Shown one piece after another: positions 1 through 6,933 of a stretch of 64,000 nt of DNA. The position numbers and the translations under genes are program-made. This DNA comes from Sphaerochaeta sp032144095. GTDB lineage: Bacteria; Spirochaetota; Spirochaetia; Sphaerochaetales; Sphaerochaetaceae. Position 1 is the first letter of the stretch. Each line of letters begins with the position of its first letter. Below the pieces are notes generated by a model that did no database searches, was not told the DNA's origin, and saw nothing but the letters and a program-made list of their open reading frames with translations. Location: positions 1 to 64,000 of the forward strand of contig NZ_JAVSNJ010000001.1 in the NCBI RefSeq assembly GCF_032144095.1. The letters run 5' to 3'.

Positions 1-38
1 GCCCCACTCCGGCTTAGATGCCGGTTCAATATAGATGG

Positions 39-63
39 AAAAGGACGCCTAAAGCGTCCTTTT
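39..63 (+). terminator. intrinsic terminator of an upstream transcript
   Basis: A perfect 10-bp stem (AAAAGGACGC at 39-48, GCGTCCTTTT at 54-63) encloses a 5-nt loop. It lies before the metN promoter, so it probably ends a transcript from outside the window. A second smaller hairpin follows at once (CTTGTTG 64-70 with CAACAAG 76-82) and has a short T run at 87-91. Nothing in bases 1-38 can be identified. Confidence 0.7.
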
Positions 64-129
64 CTTGTTGTTGGGCAACAAGATGGTTTTTCCCTGAATT
101 TGGTTCTCTCTATATTTCCCCCATTACTC

Positions 130-158
130 TTGTCCAATGTACCCCTTTTTACTATGAT
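130..158 (+). promoter_or_regulatory. sigma-70-type promoter of metNIQ
   Basis: A -35 TTGTCC (130-135) and a -10 TATGAT (153-158) are separated by 17 bp. Transcription should start near 165, about 27 nt before the metN start. That leaves no room for a SAM riboswitch downstream of the promoter. Confidence 0.6.
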
Positions 159-191
159 GGTAACAATTCAATGAGTACTGAGGGTATATTT

Positions 192-1208
192 ATGCAGATT
201 ACGTTGGAAAATTTACAAAGGTCATACGGAAATCTGCACGCTGTCAACGGTGTGAGCCTTTCAATACCTTCGAATACCATCTATGGGATCATTGGAAAGA
301 GTGGGGCAGGAAAATCCACCCTGGTCAGGCTGATCAGCCTGCTGGAAAGCCCTGACGGCGGTGAAGTCTATTTTGACAACAACCGGGTCGACAACCTTAC
401 CAAGCAAGCCATGATCGATCGCCGACGCCGGGTCGGCATGATATTCCAGAACTTCAATCTCTTCACCTCCCGAAATGCCGAGCAGAACATAGCCTATCCC
501 ATGGAAATAACAGGGATGAGCAAACCTGCCATCAAGGCAAGGGTCGATGAACTGCTGGATTTGGTGGCACTCCAGGGACGTGGGAAGGCTCCTATCAGCA
601 CCCTCAGTGGAGGGCAGAAACAGCGAGTCGCCATCGCACGGGCCCTGGCATGCAATCCTGATATCCTGTTTTGCGACGAGGCCACCAGTGCCCTGGACCC
701 ACAGACTACCCATGCAATACTCTCCTTGCTGAAGGAGATCCAGAAGAAGATGTCCCTCACCGTTGTCATGATCACCCACCAGATGGAGGTCGTTCGCGAT
801 GCCTGTGTGCAGGTTGCAGTCCTCAACGATGGGAAGGTAGTCGAACAGGGCCTTGTCACCGACATCTTTGCAAATCCCAGCAGTGAGGTTACCAAGGACT
901 TCCTTGCCCATCTCGTCGGGCTTGACGAAAGTGCTAGCCGGCAGGACAAGATGGTGCAGTGGTCCAAGAAGCGTGGTACCTATACCCTCAGGTTCCGTGG
1001 GGACACCACAGACCAGCCCATCCTCAGCAGGATTACCCAGAGCATCGGTGTTGAGTTCAACATCAGGGCCGGTGGTGTACAGAAGGTTGGGGATGTGGAG
1101 ATCGGGACCATGGTGGTTGACATCAGTGGCGATGAGGAGACGAAAATCCGGGCCCTTGAGGCTCTCAGGATTGCTGGTGTACTGGTGGAAGAGGAGGGCA
1201 AGCTATGA
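192..1208 (+). CDS. metN: methionine ABC transporter ATP-binding protein MetN
   Basis: This is the ATPase subunit of a D/L-methionine importer (338 aa), acting on the cytoplasmic face of the membrane. Visible motifs are Walker A (G35-KSGAGKST), the ABC signature LSGGQ near residue 138 and Walker B ending in D162-E163. The C-terminal part (about 260-338) looks like the NIL/ACT-type regulatory domain that in MetN binds methionine and inhibits transport. The frame is open upstream to 18, but ATG 192 has a GAGGG ribosome site 7-8 nt ahead and gives the usual family length. It overlaps metI by ATGA, so the two are translationally coupled. Confidence 0.93.
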   Translation: MQITLENLQRSYGNLHAVNGVSLSIPSNTIYGIIGKSGAGKSTLVRLISLLESPDGGEVYFDNNRVDNLTKQAMIDRRRRVGMIFQNFNLFTSRNAEQNIAYPMEITGMSKPAIKARVDELLDLVALQGRGKAPISTLSGGQKQRVAIARALACNPDILFCDEATSALDPQTTHAILSLLKEIQKKMSLTVVMITHQMEVVRDACVQVAVLNDGKVVEQGLVTDIFANPSSEVTKDFLAHLVGLDESASRQDKMVQWSKKRGTYTLRFRGDTTDQPILSRITQSIGVEFNIRAGGVQKVGDVEIGTMVVDISGDEETKIRALEALRIAGVLVEEEGKL

Positions 1209-1867
1209 GTAAACTTTGGATGCTTGTGCTCCAATCCACAGGTCAGACACTCAGTATGGTTCTCTTTTCCACACTGTTCTCCCTTCTGATGGGACTGCCC
1301 TTGGGTATCCTGCTCTCTGTCACCTCAGGGGTGGAACAGGGAGGGATCATTCCCAAGCCAATCCTCAACAATATCCTTGGAAGGATTGTGAACGTGCTTC
1401 GTTCGTTTCCTTTCATAATCCTTATGATCCTCTTGTTTCCCCTTTCCAGGATTCTTATCGGAACCAGTATCGGTACCACCGCTACTATCGTCCCGCTGTC
1501 GATCGCGGCAGCACCGTTTGTGGCTCGAGTGATCGAGACCGCACTGAAGGAGGTGGATCCGGGGGTCGTTCAGGCCGCCCGCGCAATGGGATCCACAAAC
1601 TGGCAAATTGTCCGTAAGGTACTTATCCCTGAAGCCTTGCCCTCACTGGTAAGTGGGGTGACCCTTACCATCATCAACCTCATTGGGTATTCGGCCATGG
1701 CCGGTGCCATCGGTGGTGGTGGATTGGGAGATCTCGCGATCCGGTATGGCTACCAGCGCTTCCGTGGGGATGTAATGGTTGTTGCAGTAATAATCATCCT
1801 GGTTCTCGTTGAGATCATCCAGGTGATAGGCAACAAGATCAGCTCTCATCTGTTGGCAAAACGCTGA
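1205..1867 (+). CDS. metI: methionine ABC transporter permease MetI
   Basis: This integral membrane subunit (220 aa) of the MetNIQ importer has about five hydrophobic segments. It carries the cytoplasmic EAA-type coupling loop seen in this family, around EVDPGVVQAARAMGSTNW, which docks on MetN. The start codon overlaps the metN stop (ATGA). Length and sequence fit the MetI family well. It lies in the order metN-metI-metQ with metQ 46 bp downstream, which supports methionine or methionine-analogue uptake rather than another substrate. Confidence 0.93.
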   Translation: MSKLWMLVLQSTGQTLSMVLFSTLFSLLMGLPLGILLSVTSGVEQGGIIPKPILNNILGRIVNVLRSFPFIILMILLFPLSRILIGTSIGTTATIVPLSIAAAPFVARVIETALKEVDPGVVQAARAMGSTNWQIVRKVLIPEALPSLVSGVTLTIINLIGYSAMAGAIGGGGLGDLAIRYGYQRFRGDVMVVAVIIILVLVEIIQVIGNKISSHLLAKR

Positions 1868-1913
1868 CCTCTATTTCACATAGCTCTCGCCGTAGGGGAG
1901 AGTAGGAGAAGAT

Positions 1914-2720
1914 ATGAAAAAGATTCTGACGATCGCACTGGTGATTCTCGTAGCGGCAACCCTATTTGCTGCCGGAACCAAGGAACAGTCTACTGCAAAG
2001 GTACTGACCGTTGGTGCAACCCCTGAACCTCATGCAGCTTTCCTCAACCTTGTGGTTGATGACCTCGCTGCCCAAGGCATTACCCTCAAGATTCGTGAGT
2101 TTACCGACTATGTGACTCCCAATGAAGCACTTGAGACTGGCGAACTGGATGCAAACTTCTTCCAGCACGTCCCCTATCTCGAATCCTTCAACAAAGATCG
2201 TGGCTATCACCTTGCTAACGCCGGTGGCATCCATGTGGAGCCCTTCGCCCTCTACTCAAAGAAGTACAAGACCCTTGCAGACCTGCCCCAGGGTGCAACC
2301 GTTGCAATCCCCAACGACCCCACCAATGAAGGGCGTGCACTGCTCCTTCTGCAGAGTGCAGGCCTCCTGACTCTTGGTGCAAATGCTGGACTTGAAGCAA
2401 CTCCCATGGATATTGCCAAGAACCCCAAGGGCCTGAAGTTCCGTGAAATTGAAGCAGCCTCCCTTCCTCGCGTACTGCAGGATGTGGATGCAGCCATCAT
2501 CAACGGAAACTACGCCATTCCTGCCGGCCTGATCGCAACCCGTGATGGCCTCTTGGTAGAAGGTTCTGACAGCCCCTACGTAAACGTTGTGGCAGTCAAG
2601 CAGGGCAATGAGAATGATCCTCGCATCGTCGCTCTGGTCAAGGCCCTCCGTGGCGATAAGATCAAGGAGTATGTAGCCGCCCATTATACCAATGGCGAAG
2701 TCGTGCTCGTTTCTAAATAA
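1914..2720 (+). CDS. metQ: methionine-binding protein MetQ (NlpA family)
   Basis: This is the periplasmic substrate-binding protein of the metNIQ importer (268 aa). It starts with a Lys-Lys signal peptide and hydrophobic core ending LFAAGTKE. It has no cysteine where MetQ proteins of other bacteria carry a lipobox, so cleavage by signal peptidase I and a free or otherwise tethered protein is inferred. The body matches the NlpA family (VGATPEPHA, NFFQHVPYL, VAIPNDPTNEGRALLLL). A GGAGAAG-like ribosome site precedes ATG 1914. A strong terminator follows, so it closes the operon. Confidence 0.92.
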   Translation: MKKILTIALVILVAATLFAAGTKEQSTAKVLTVGATPEPHAAFLNLVVDDLAAQGITLKIREFTDYVTPNEALETGELDANFFQHVPYLESFNKDRGYHLANAGGIHVEPFALYSKKYKTLADLPQGATVAIPNDPTNEGRALLLLQSAGLLTLGANAGLEATPMDIAKNPKGLKFREIEAASLPRVLQDVDAAIINGNYAIPAGLIATRDGLLVEGSDSPYVNVVAVKQGNENDPRIVALVKALRGDKIKEYVAAHYTNGEVVLVSK

Positions 2721-2740
2721 CCATTCTTTTGTCTGGTGAG

Positions 2741-2770
2741 CCCTCCTTCCTTGTGTTGGAGGGTTTTTTT
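2741..2770 (+). terminator. terminator of metNIQ
   Basis: CCCTCC (2741-2746) pairs with GGAGGG (2758-2763), followed by seven T. It lies 20 bp after the metQ stop. Confidence 0.8.
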
Positions 2771-2821
2771 GTATCAAAATACAATAAAACAGGATTAATT
2801 CTGCATAAAATTGCAAAAACA

Positions 2822-2850
2822 TTGACTTTGAATGCATAAATATTTATTAT
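2822..2850 (+). promoter_or_regulatory. promoter of the ornithine carbamoyltransferase gene
   Basis: TTGACT (2822-2827) and TATTAT (2845-2850) are 17 bp apart. AT-rich half-palindromes of the kind bound by ArgR lie over and upstream of it (TGCATAAAATTGCA at 2802-2815; TGAATGCATAAATA at 2829-2842). They are imperfect and not at the usual spacing, so arginine regulation is only a guess. Confidence 0.6.
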
Positions 2851-2871
2851 TTTCGCAGTACGGAGGATAAC

Positions 2872-3891
2872 ATGCATACAGGCATTACACTGAAAGGACG
2901 GAGTTTCCTTACACTCAAGGATTATTCCACAGAAGAGATTCACTATTTGCTGGACCTGGCCAAGGAGCTGAAGGCGAAGAAGAAGGGAAAGGCATATGCC
3001 AAGAACCTCGAGGGTTCCTTGCTGGACAAGAAGAACATTGTCCTCATCTTCGACAAGACATCAACCCGTACACGGTGCTCATTCGAAGTGGCAGCCTTTG
3101 ATGAAGGGGCTCAGGTCACCTTCCTCACAAACAGCCAGATGGGCAAGAAAGAGTCCATCGAGGATACTGCCAAGGTGCTTGGTCGCCTCTATGATGGCAT
3201 CGAGTACCGCGGATTTGCGATGCAAGTTATCAAGGACCTGGCCACCCATAGCGGGGTTCCTGTATGGAACGGACTTACCGATGATGACCATCCTACCCAG
3301 GTGCTTGCCGACTTCCTTACAGCCATGGAGCATACTGGCAAGCCCCTGAACCAGATGAAGATGGCATACCTCGGTGATGGAAGGAACAACGTATCCAACG
3401 CCCTGATGATAGGGGCTGCAAAGGTAGGGATGCACTACGCTATCGCCTCCCCAAAGGAGCTCTTTCCTTCCAGGGCCCTCATGGACGAACTTTCGGGTGT
3501 GGCAAAGCAGAGTGGGGCTCTCCTTTCCGTGACCACAGACCCCTATGAAGCGGTCAAGGGTGCGGATGTCATCTACACCGACATCTGGGTCTCGATGGGG
3601 GAGGAGGACCAGACTGAAGCCCGTATCTCCCTGCTCAAGGAGTATCAGGTGACCATGGACCTCCTGAAGGCCTCAGGGAACGAGCATGTACTCTTTGAGC
3701 ACTGCCTGCCCTCGTTCCATGACCTACACACCTCCGTGGCACAGCAGATCCATGCCCAGTACGGGCTTACGGAGCTCGAGGTCACCGACGAAGTGTTCAG
3801 GAGCAAGCATTCGGTAGTATTTGATGAGGCTGAGAATCGGATGCATACCATTAAGGCTGTCATGGTCGCTACCATGAGTGACAAGCTCTAA
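2872..3891 (+). CDS. argF: ornithine carbamoyltransferase
   Basis: The enzyme (339 aa) joins carbamoyl phosphate and ornithine to give citrulline, or runs the reverse phosphorolysis in the arginine deiminase pathway. Key motifs are present: the carbamoyl-phosphate loop S64-TRTR, H140-PTQ, and the ornithine-site HCLP at 277-280. The residue after HCLP is Ser where Ala is usual. The length and the STRTRCSFEVAA context resemble catabolic ArcB-type enzymes, but no arcA or arcC lies beside it, so anabolic or catabolic use is undecided. GGAGG precedes ATG 2872. It is monocistronic with its own promoter and a candidate terminator at 4048-4091. Confidence 0.92.
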   Translation: MHTGITLKGRSFLTLKDYSTEEIHYLLDLAKELKAKKKGKAYAKNLEGSLLDKKNIVLIFDKTSTRTRCSFEVAAFDEGAQVTFLTNSQMGKKESIEDTAKVLGRLYDGIEYRGFAMQVIKDLATHSGVPVWNGLTDDDHPTQVLADFLTAMEHTGKPLNQMKMAYLGDGRNNVSNALMIGAAKVGMHYAIASPKELFPSRALMDELSGVAKQSGALLSVTTDPYEAVKGADVIYTDIWVSMGEEDQTEARISLLKEYQVTMDLLKASGNEHVLFEHCLPSFHDLHTSVAQQIHAQYGLTELEVTDEVFRSKHSVVFDEAENRMHTIKAVMVATMSDKL

Positions 3892-3942
3892 AGGCCAGTT
3901 TTTGGCGTATTGGTCCGAAATTTGCTGGGTTTGTTGGAGAAT

Positions 3943-3998
3943 GGGTCAATTTGACACAATTAGGATAGGACATCCGAATCCCTCTGTCAGATTGACCC
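3943..3998. promoter_or_regulatory. twin palindromes, candidate enhancer sites for a sigma-54 activator
   Basis: Two similar dyads stand upstream of the sigma-54 promoter. GTCAATTTGAC (3945-3955) is a perfect palindrome around one base, and GTCAGATTGAC (3986-3996) has matching outer arms. Their centres are 41 bp apart, close to four helical turns, and 141-182 bp before the predicted start site. Bacterial enhancer-binding proteins commonly bind such pairs. The two copies with their flanking GGG/CCC also form a 13-bp inverted repeat (12 of 13 matches). Confidence 0.55.
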
Positions 3999-4047
3999 AT
4001 CACTCTCTGGTAGGGGTGTGTGGATTGTTTTCTGTAGGGAGAAAATA

Positions 4048-4091
4048 CCAGGAAAACCGTTGATTTTCAGCCCTGGAGAGTGTTTTTTTTT
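4048..4091 (+). terminator. candidate terminator after argF
   Basis: CCAGG (4048-4052) pairs with CCTGG (4072-4076), with an inner AAAA/TTTT helix and a small bulge. A run of nine T follows at 4083-4091. It lies between the enhancer-like palindromes and the sigma-54 promoter. Confidence 0.5.
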
Positions 4092-4105
4092 CAGATATAT
4101 ATAGT

Positions 4106-4121
4106 TGGCACGCTTTTTGCA
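4106..4121 (+). promoter_or_regulatory. sigma-54 (RpoN) promoter of hsp20
   Basis: TGGCACG-N4-TTGCA matches the sigma-54 consensus exactly, with the invariant GG (4107-4108) and GC (4119-4120) ten bases apart. The predicted start is near 4132, giving a leader of about 53 nt. No competing sigma-70 promoter was seen close by. Confidence 0.85.
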
Positions 4122-4184
4122 TGTATGTTGGTACGACCCGAAAGGGCATGAGCATATAACATACAAGACACATGGAGGTGTAAC

Positions 4185-4622
4185 ATGGCATATCTTACAA
4201 CTAGAAGCAACTATCGGACGCCGATGGTATCGCCTTTCGATTCACTGTTTGGCAACATGCTCGGTGATTGGGGTGTGACCTCAAGGAAGGTCCCTCCTGT
4301 AGACATTACCGAGACTGATACGGCATACATCCTTGAAGCTGAACTCGCTGGCTACAAGCAGGAAGACGTCAAGGTAAACATCGAGAAGCATGTCCTACGT
4401 CTCAGTTCCACCAAGGAGAGCGTGAGGGAAGAGAAGGATGAGAAGAAAATCCTCATCTGCGAGCGCAGGTACCAGAATTTTGAACGGTCCTTTTCCTTGC
4501 CTGAGGATGTGAACGAAGAGAAGATCGAGGGTGAGTTCTCCAACGGAGTGCTTACGATTACCCTTCCCAAGAAGGAAGTGGCACAGCCGAAAAGCATTGA
4601 CGTGAAGATCAAGAAGAACTAA
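4185..4622 (+). CDS. Hsp20/alpha-crystallin small heat shock protein
   Basis: This is an ATP-independent holdase (145 aa) that binds unfolding proteins in large oligomers. The alpha-crystallin domain spans about residues 38-132 and shows the closing motif FSNGVLTITLPK. A C-terminal IDV provides the I-x-I/V tail that links dimers. It sits alone between its sigma-54 promoter and a terminator. Control by sigma-54 with paired upstream sites is unusual for this family and suggests response to a specific signal rather than heat alone. GGAGG lies 8 nt before ATG 4185. Confidence 0.93.
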   Translation: MAYLTTRSNYRTPMVSPFDSLFGNMLGDWGVTSRKVPPVDITETDTAYILEAELAGYKQEDVKVNIEKHVLRLSSTKESVREEKDEKKILICERRYQNFERSFSLPEDVNEEKIEGEFSNGVLTITLPKKEVAQPKSIDVKIKKN

Positions 4623-4645
4623 GAGGCAAATCATCCTGTACACAG

Positions 4646-4668
4646 AGGCCCCGCATGGCGGGGCCTTT
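4646..4668. terminator. terminator between hsp20 and the M20 peptidase gene
   Basis: AGGCCCCGC (4646-4654) pairs perfectly with GCGGGGCCT (4658-4666) around ATG. It lies between two convergent genes, and the T/A tails on both sides are short, so it may serve both. Confidence 0.75.
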
Positions 4669-4676
4669 GCCTGTCT

Positions 4677-6116
4677 TTACCAGCTCTTCAGCAGGGAGTG
4701 GAAGAACATGACCGCTTTCTGGATGTTGTCCGTGTGCATCCGCTCGTCGGGAGCATGCATTCTCAGCACCTCAAGACGGTCCATCTGGGCCGGGGTAAAG
4801 CGGTAGACAAACTGGCAGAGTCTTTCATACTTGCGGGCATCGGTTGCACCCAACATCAGGTATGAGGTTACGATTGCCTCGGGGAAGGTCTTTGAGATGG
4901 TGGCCTTGATCATTGCAAACGCCTCCTGGGAAGCAGGGGACTCTTGCGACGGCGCTGCATAGCGGCTGACGGTGAGGCTCACATCCCCATCATTGATGAC
5001 CTTGGCAAGATGGCTGGTGACACTTGCCTGGTCATCACCGGAGAGGACTCGGGTGTTGACCACTGCCTTCGCAGTCTGGGCGATGACATTGCTCTTGTCG
5101 CTTGCCTGGATCATGGTGGGTACACTGGTTGTCCTGATAAGGGCATTCAGCGTGGGACTTTTGGAAAAGATGACCTTGATGAGGGGTTTTGTGAACCAGA
5201 GGTTGAGGAAGAGGAAAGCGAAGGGGAAGGGCGCTTCCTCCCCTATGTTCCTGAGCATGGCCTCTACGGGTTTGGTAATCCTTGCTGGGTGTCTGCTCTC
5301 TTCTATTGCAACTACAGCCTTTGCGACCTTCCCCAAAGCGGTGGGAACCGCTGGTGTGGAGGAGTGCCCAGCATCCCTGTTGCAGCTGAGGGTTGTGTCC
5401 ATGTATCCCTTCTCGGCTACCCCGACCACCGCGATGGGACGCCTGATCCCCTTGATGTAGTTTTCCGATACCACACCCCCTTCATCGAGGAGTAGGGAAA
5501 AGGTGAGGCCCATGCGCTCGAACTGCTCTGCGATGAGTGTGGCACCCTTGTTGCCCCCATTGATCTCCTCGTCGCAGCCGAATGCGGCATACCAGGTACG
5601 CCTGGGCTTTTCATGGTTTTTTACCATCTGTTCAAAGGCCTCGAGGATGGCAATGAGCTGCAGCTTGCAGTCGAAGCTTCCCCGTCCCCAGACATATCCA
5701 TCCTGCTCTGTCTTGCCAAAGGGGTGATGGGTCCACTCCTCCTCGTTGGCCGACACCACATCCTGGTGGGCTGTGAGCAGGGCTGGTTCTGCTTGGGCAT
5801 CCTCTCCCTCGAAGCGGTAGATGAGGTTATACTCGGAGTCGCAGGTGATTTTCAGATGCTTCTCGCATAGGGGAAAGGCCTGGGCAAGAAACTCTGCAAA
5901 TTTGGCAAACTGCTCCCAGTCGGTGGTTTCTCCCTCGGGACGGCTCACTGTCCTGAAGGTGATGGCCTCCTGCAGCTTGGCAATGGCAGGCAGTGTATCG
6001 GGTGAGGGACTTACCCCCTTGGCAGGGACCTTTTTTTCCCTAAGAACCAAAGTTCTCACTATTCCTATAGCCAATGGTGATGCTATTACTATCAAGGGTA
6101 CAACTATTGCTGTCAT
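4677..6116 (-). CDS. M20 family metallopeptidase, carboxypeptidase S / PM20D1-like
   Basis: This zinc peptidase (479 aa) has a single N-terminal membrane segment (about residues 3-22), so the catalytic domain is probably membrane-tethered. Metal-site motifs of the M20 family are visible: HQDVV, GRGSFDCK, CDEEINGG, LDEGG and, near the C-terminus, GATDARKY. The order and length fit the carboxypeptidase S/PM20D1 branch, which acts on dipeptides or N-acyl amino acids; the substrate here is unknown. It is transcribed divergently from a TetR regulator with a palindrome between them, so it is the likely target of that regulator. GAGGA precedes the start. Confidence 0.87.
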   Translation of the reverse strand: MTAIVVPLIVIASPLAIGIVRTLVLREKKVPAKGVSPSPDTLPAIAKLQEAITFRTVSRPEGETTDWEQFAKFAEFLAQAFPLCEKHLKITCDSEYNLIYRFEGEDAQAEPALLTAHQDVVSANEEEWTHHPFGKTEQDGYVWGRGSFDCKLQLIAILEAFEQMVKNHEKPRRTWYAAFGCDEEINGGNKGATLIAEQFERMGLTFSLLLDEGGVVSENYIKGIRRPIAVVGVAEKGYMDTTLSCNRDAGHSSTPAVPTALGKVAKAVVAIEESRHPARITKPVEAMLRNIGEEAPFPFAFLFLNLWFTKPLIKVIFSKSPTLNALIRTTSVPTMIQASDKSNVIAQTAKAVVNTRVLSGDDQASVTSHLAKVINDGDVSLTVSRYAAPSQESPASQEAFAMIKATISKTFPEAIVTSYLMLGATDARKYERLCQFVYRFTPAQMDRLEVLRMHAPDERMHTDNIQKAVMFFHSLLKSW

Positions 6117-6143
6117 GAAATCCTCACGATAATGTAGTGTTTT

Positions 6144-6167
6144 TTACAGTATAATGGTATATTGTAA
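6144..6167. promoter_or_regulatory. 24-bp operator between the M20 peptidase and tetR genes
   Basis: TTACAGTATA-ATGG-TATATTGTAA has arms matching at 9 of 10 positions. It covers a TATAAT (6150-6155) for the rightward gene and a TATACT (-10, paired with TTGTTA 16 bp upstream) for the leftward gene. A dimeric TetR repressor bound here would block both. Confidence 0.6.
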
Positions 6168-6210
6168 TATAACAATAGCGTACAGAAAGGTTTAGGGGGG
6201 AATTTAGGAC

Positions 6211-6837
6211 ATGCCCAAGAAAATTGACCATGAGGAAAGAAAGGAAAAGATACTGCAGACAGCGTTGAAAGTATTTGGACGCGAAGGGTATCGGGACTCC
6301 AATCTTTCACTCATTGCCCAGGAATGTGGAATTTCCCGACCCACCATCTATCAGTACTTCAAGGACAAGGAAGAGATCTACTACTACGCTGTAAAGCTTG
6401 TAACCGGGCGTATGTTCTCCAAGTATGCAACCCTGGCCTGGGAAACTGAGGACAACTACATGAGCAGGATCAAGAAGATCTGCTCCGAGATCATGGATAC
6501 GGCGACGGCCCACGAAGGGGAGCTTACATCCCTGGTGGATGTGATGCTCCAGATGAAGAAGGAGGGCCGTGACTTCAACGAGATCGTACTCAGAAGGACA
6601 GCCAAGCTCACCATCCTCTTCAAGCGGCTGCTTCGGGTAGGTATACACGCAGGGGACATCATCCAGTGCGACATAAACAAGGTTGCAGACCACATCCTCC
6701 TGCTTCTTGAATCCTCCTGTTTCCAGGTAGCCTTCCTCGATACCTTTGAGATGTCCCTTTCCAAGGAACTCATCGCAAACTATCTGGAGTTCTACAAGAC
6801 AAAGCCCAGGACAACACCGGTCATCACCCGTTCCTAG
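6211..6837 (+). CDS. TetR family transcriptional regulator
   Basis: This is a 208-aa protein with an N-terminal helix-turn-helix of TetR type (about residues 8-54: KILQTALKVFGREGY then ISRPTIYQYFKDKEEIYYY). It is followed by an all-helical ligand-binding and dimerisation domain with no recognisable subgroup. It is divergent from the M20 peptidase gene across a 94-bp gap holding a near-perfect palindrome, which suggests repression of itself and the peptidase. The ligand cannot be guessed. A G-rich ribosome site precedes ATG 6211. Confidence 0.88.
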   Translation: MPKKIDHEERKEKILQTALKVFGREGYRDSNLSLIAQECGISRPTIYQYFKDKEEIYYYAVKLVTGRMFSKYATLAWETEDNYMSRIKKICSEIMDTATAHEGELTSLVDVMLQMKKEGRDFNEIVLRRTAKLTILFKRLLRVGIHAGDIIQCDINKVADHILLLLESSCFQVAFLDTFEMSLSKELIANYLEFYKTKPRTTPVITRS

Positions 6838-6882
6838 TCGACAGAACATTTTATCACTATATTTGACGTGTACAGGATTTGG

Positions 6883-6927
6883 TCCCCTTGAGGGGATCGT
6901 TGCCTCATATCTAGCCATCATGAGGGG
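6883..6927 (+). promoter_or_regulatory. hairpins in the clpB leader, one masking the ribosome site
   Basis: A tetraloop hairpin TCCCC-TTGA-GGGGA occupies 6883-6896. Downstream, CCTCAT (6903-6908) can pair with ATGAGG (6920-6925), which contains the ribosome-binding GAGGGG of clpB. This could act as a thermosensor, but the stem is short and the promoter was not located. Confidence 0.35.
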
Positions 6928-6933
6928 TATAAT

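Noticed and set aside
1..38. tRNA or rRNA 3' end at the left edge (GGTTCAA resembles a T loop)
   Set aside because: The flanking bases do not form a T arm or acceptor stem; only a small CCGGC/GCCGG hairpin is seen.
64..191. SAM riboswitch before metN
   Set aside because: The promoter at 130-158 leaves only about 27 nt of leader, and no SAM-riboswitch core is visible.
2802..2842. Pair of ArgR boxes before argF
   Set aside because: The half-sites are imperfect and 27 bp apart instead of about 21, so this is not claimed as a site.
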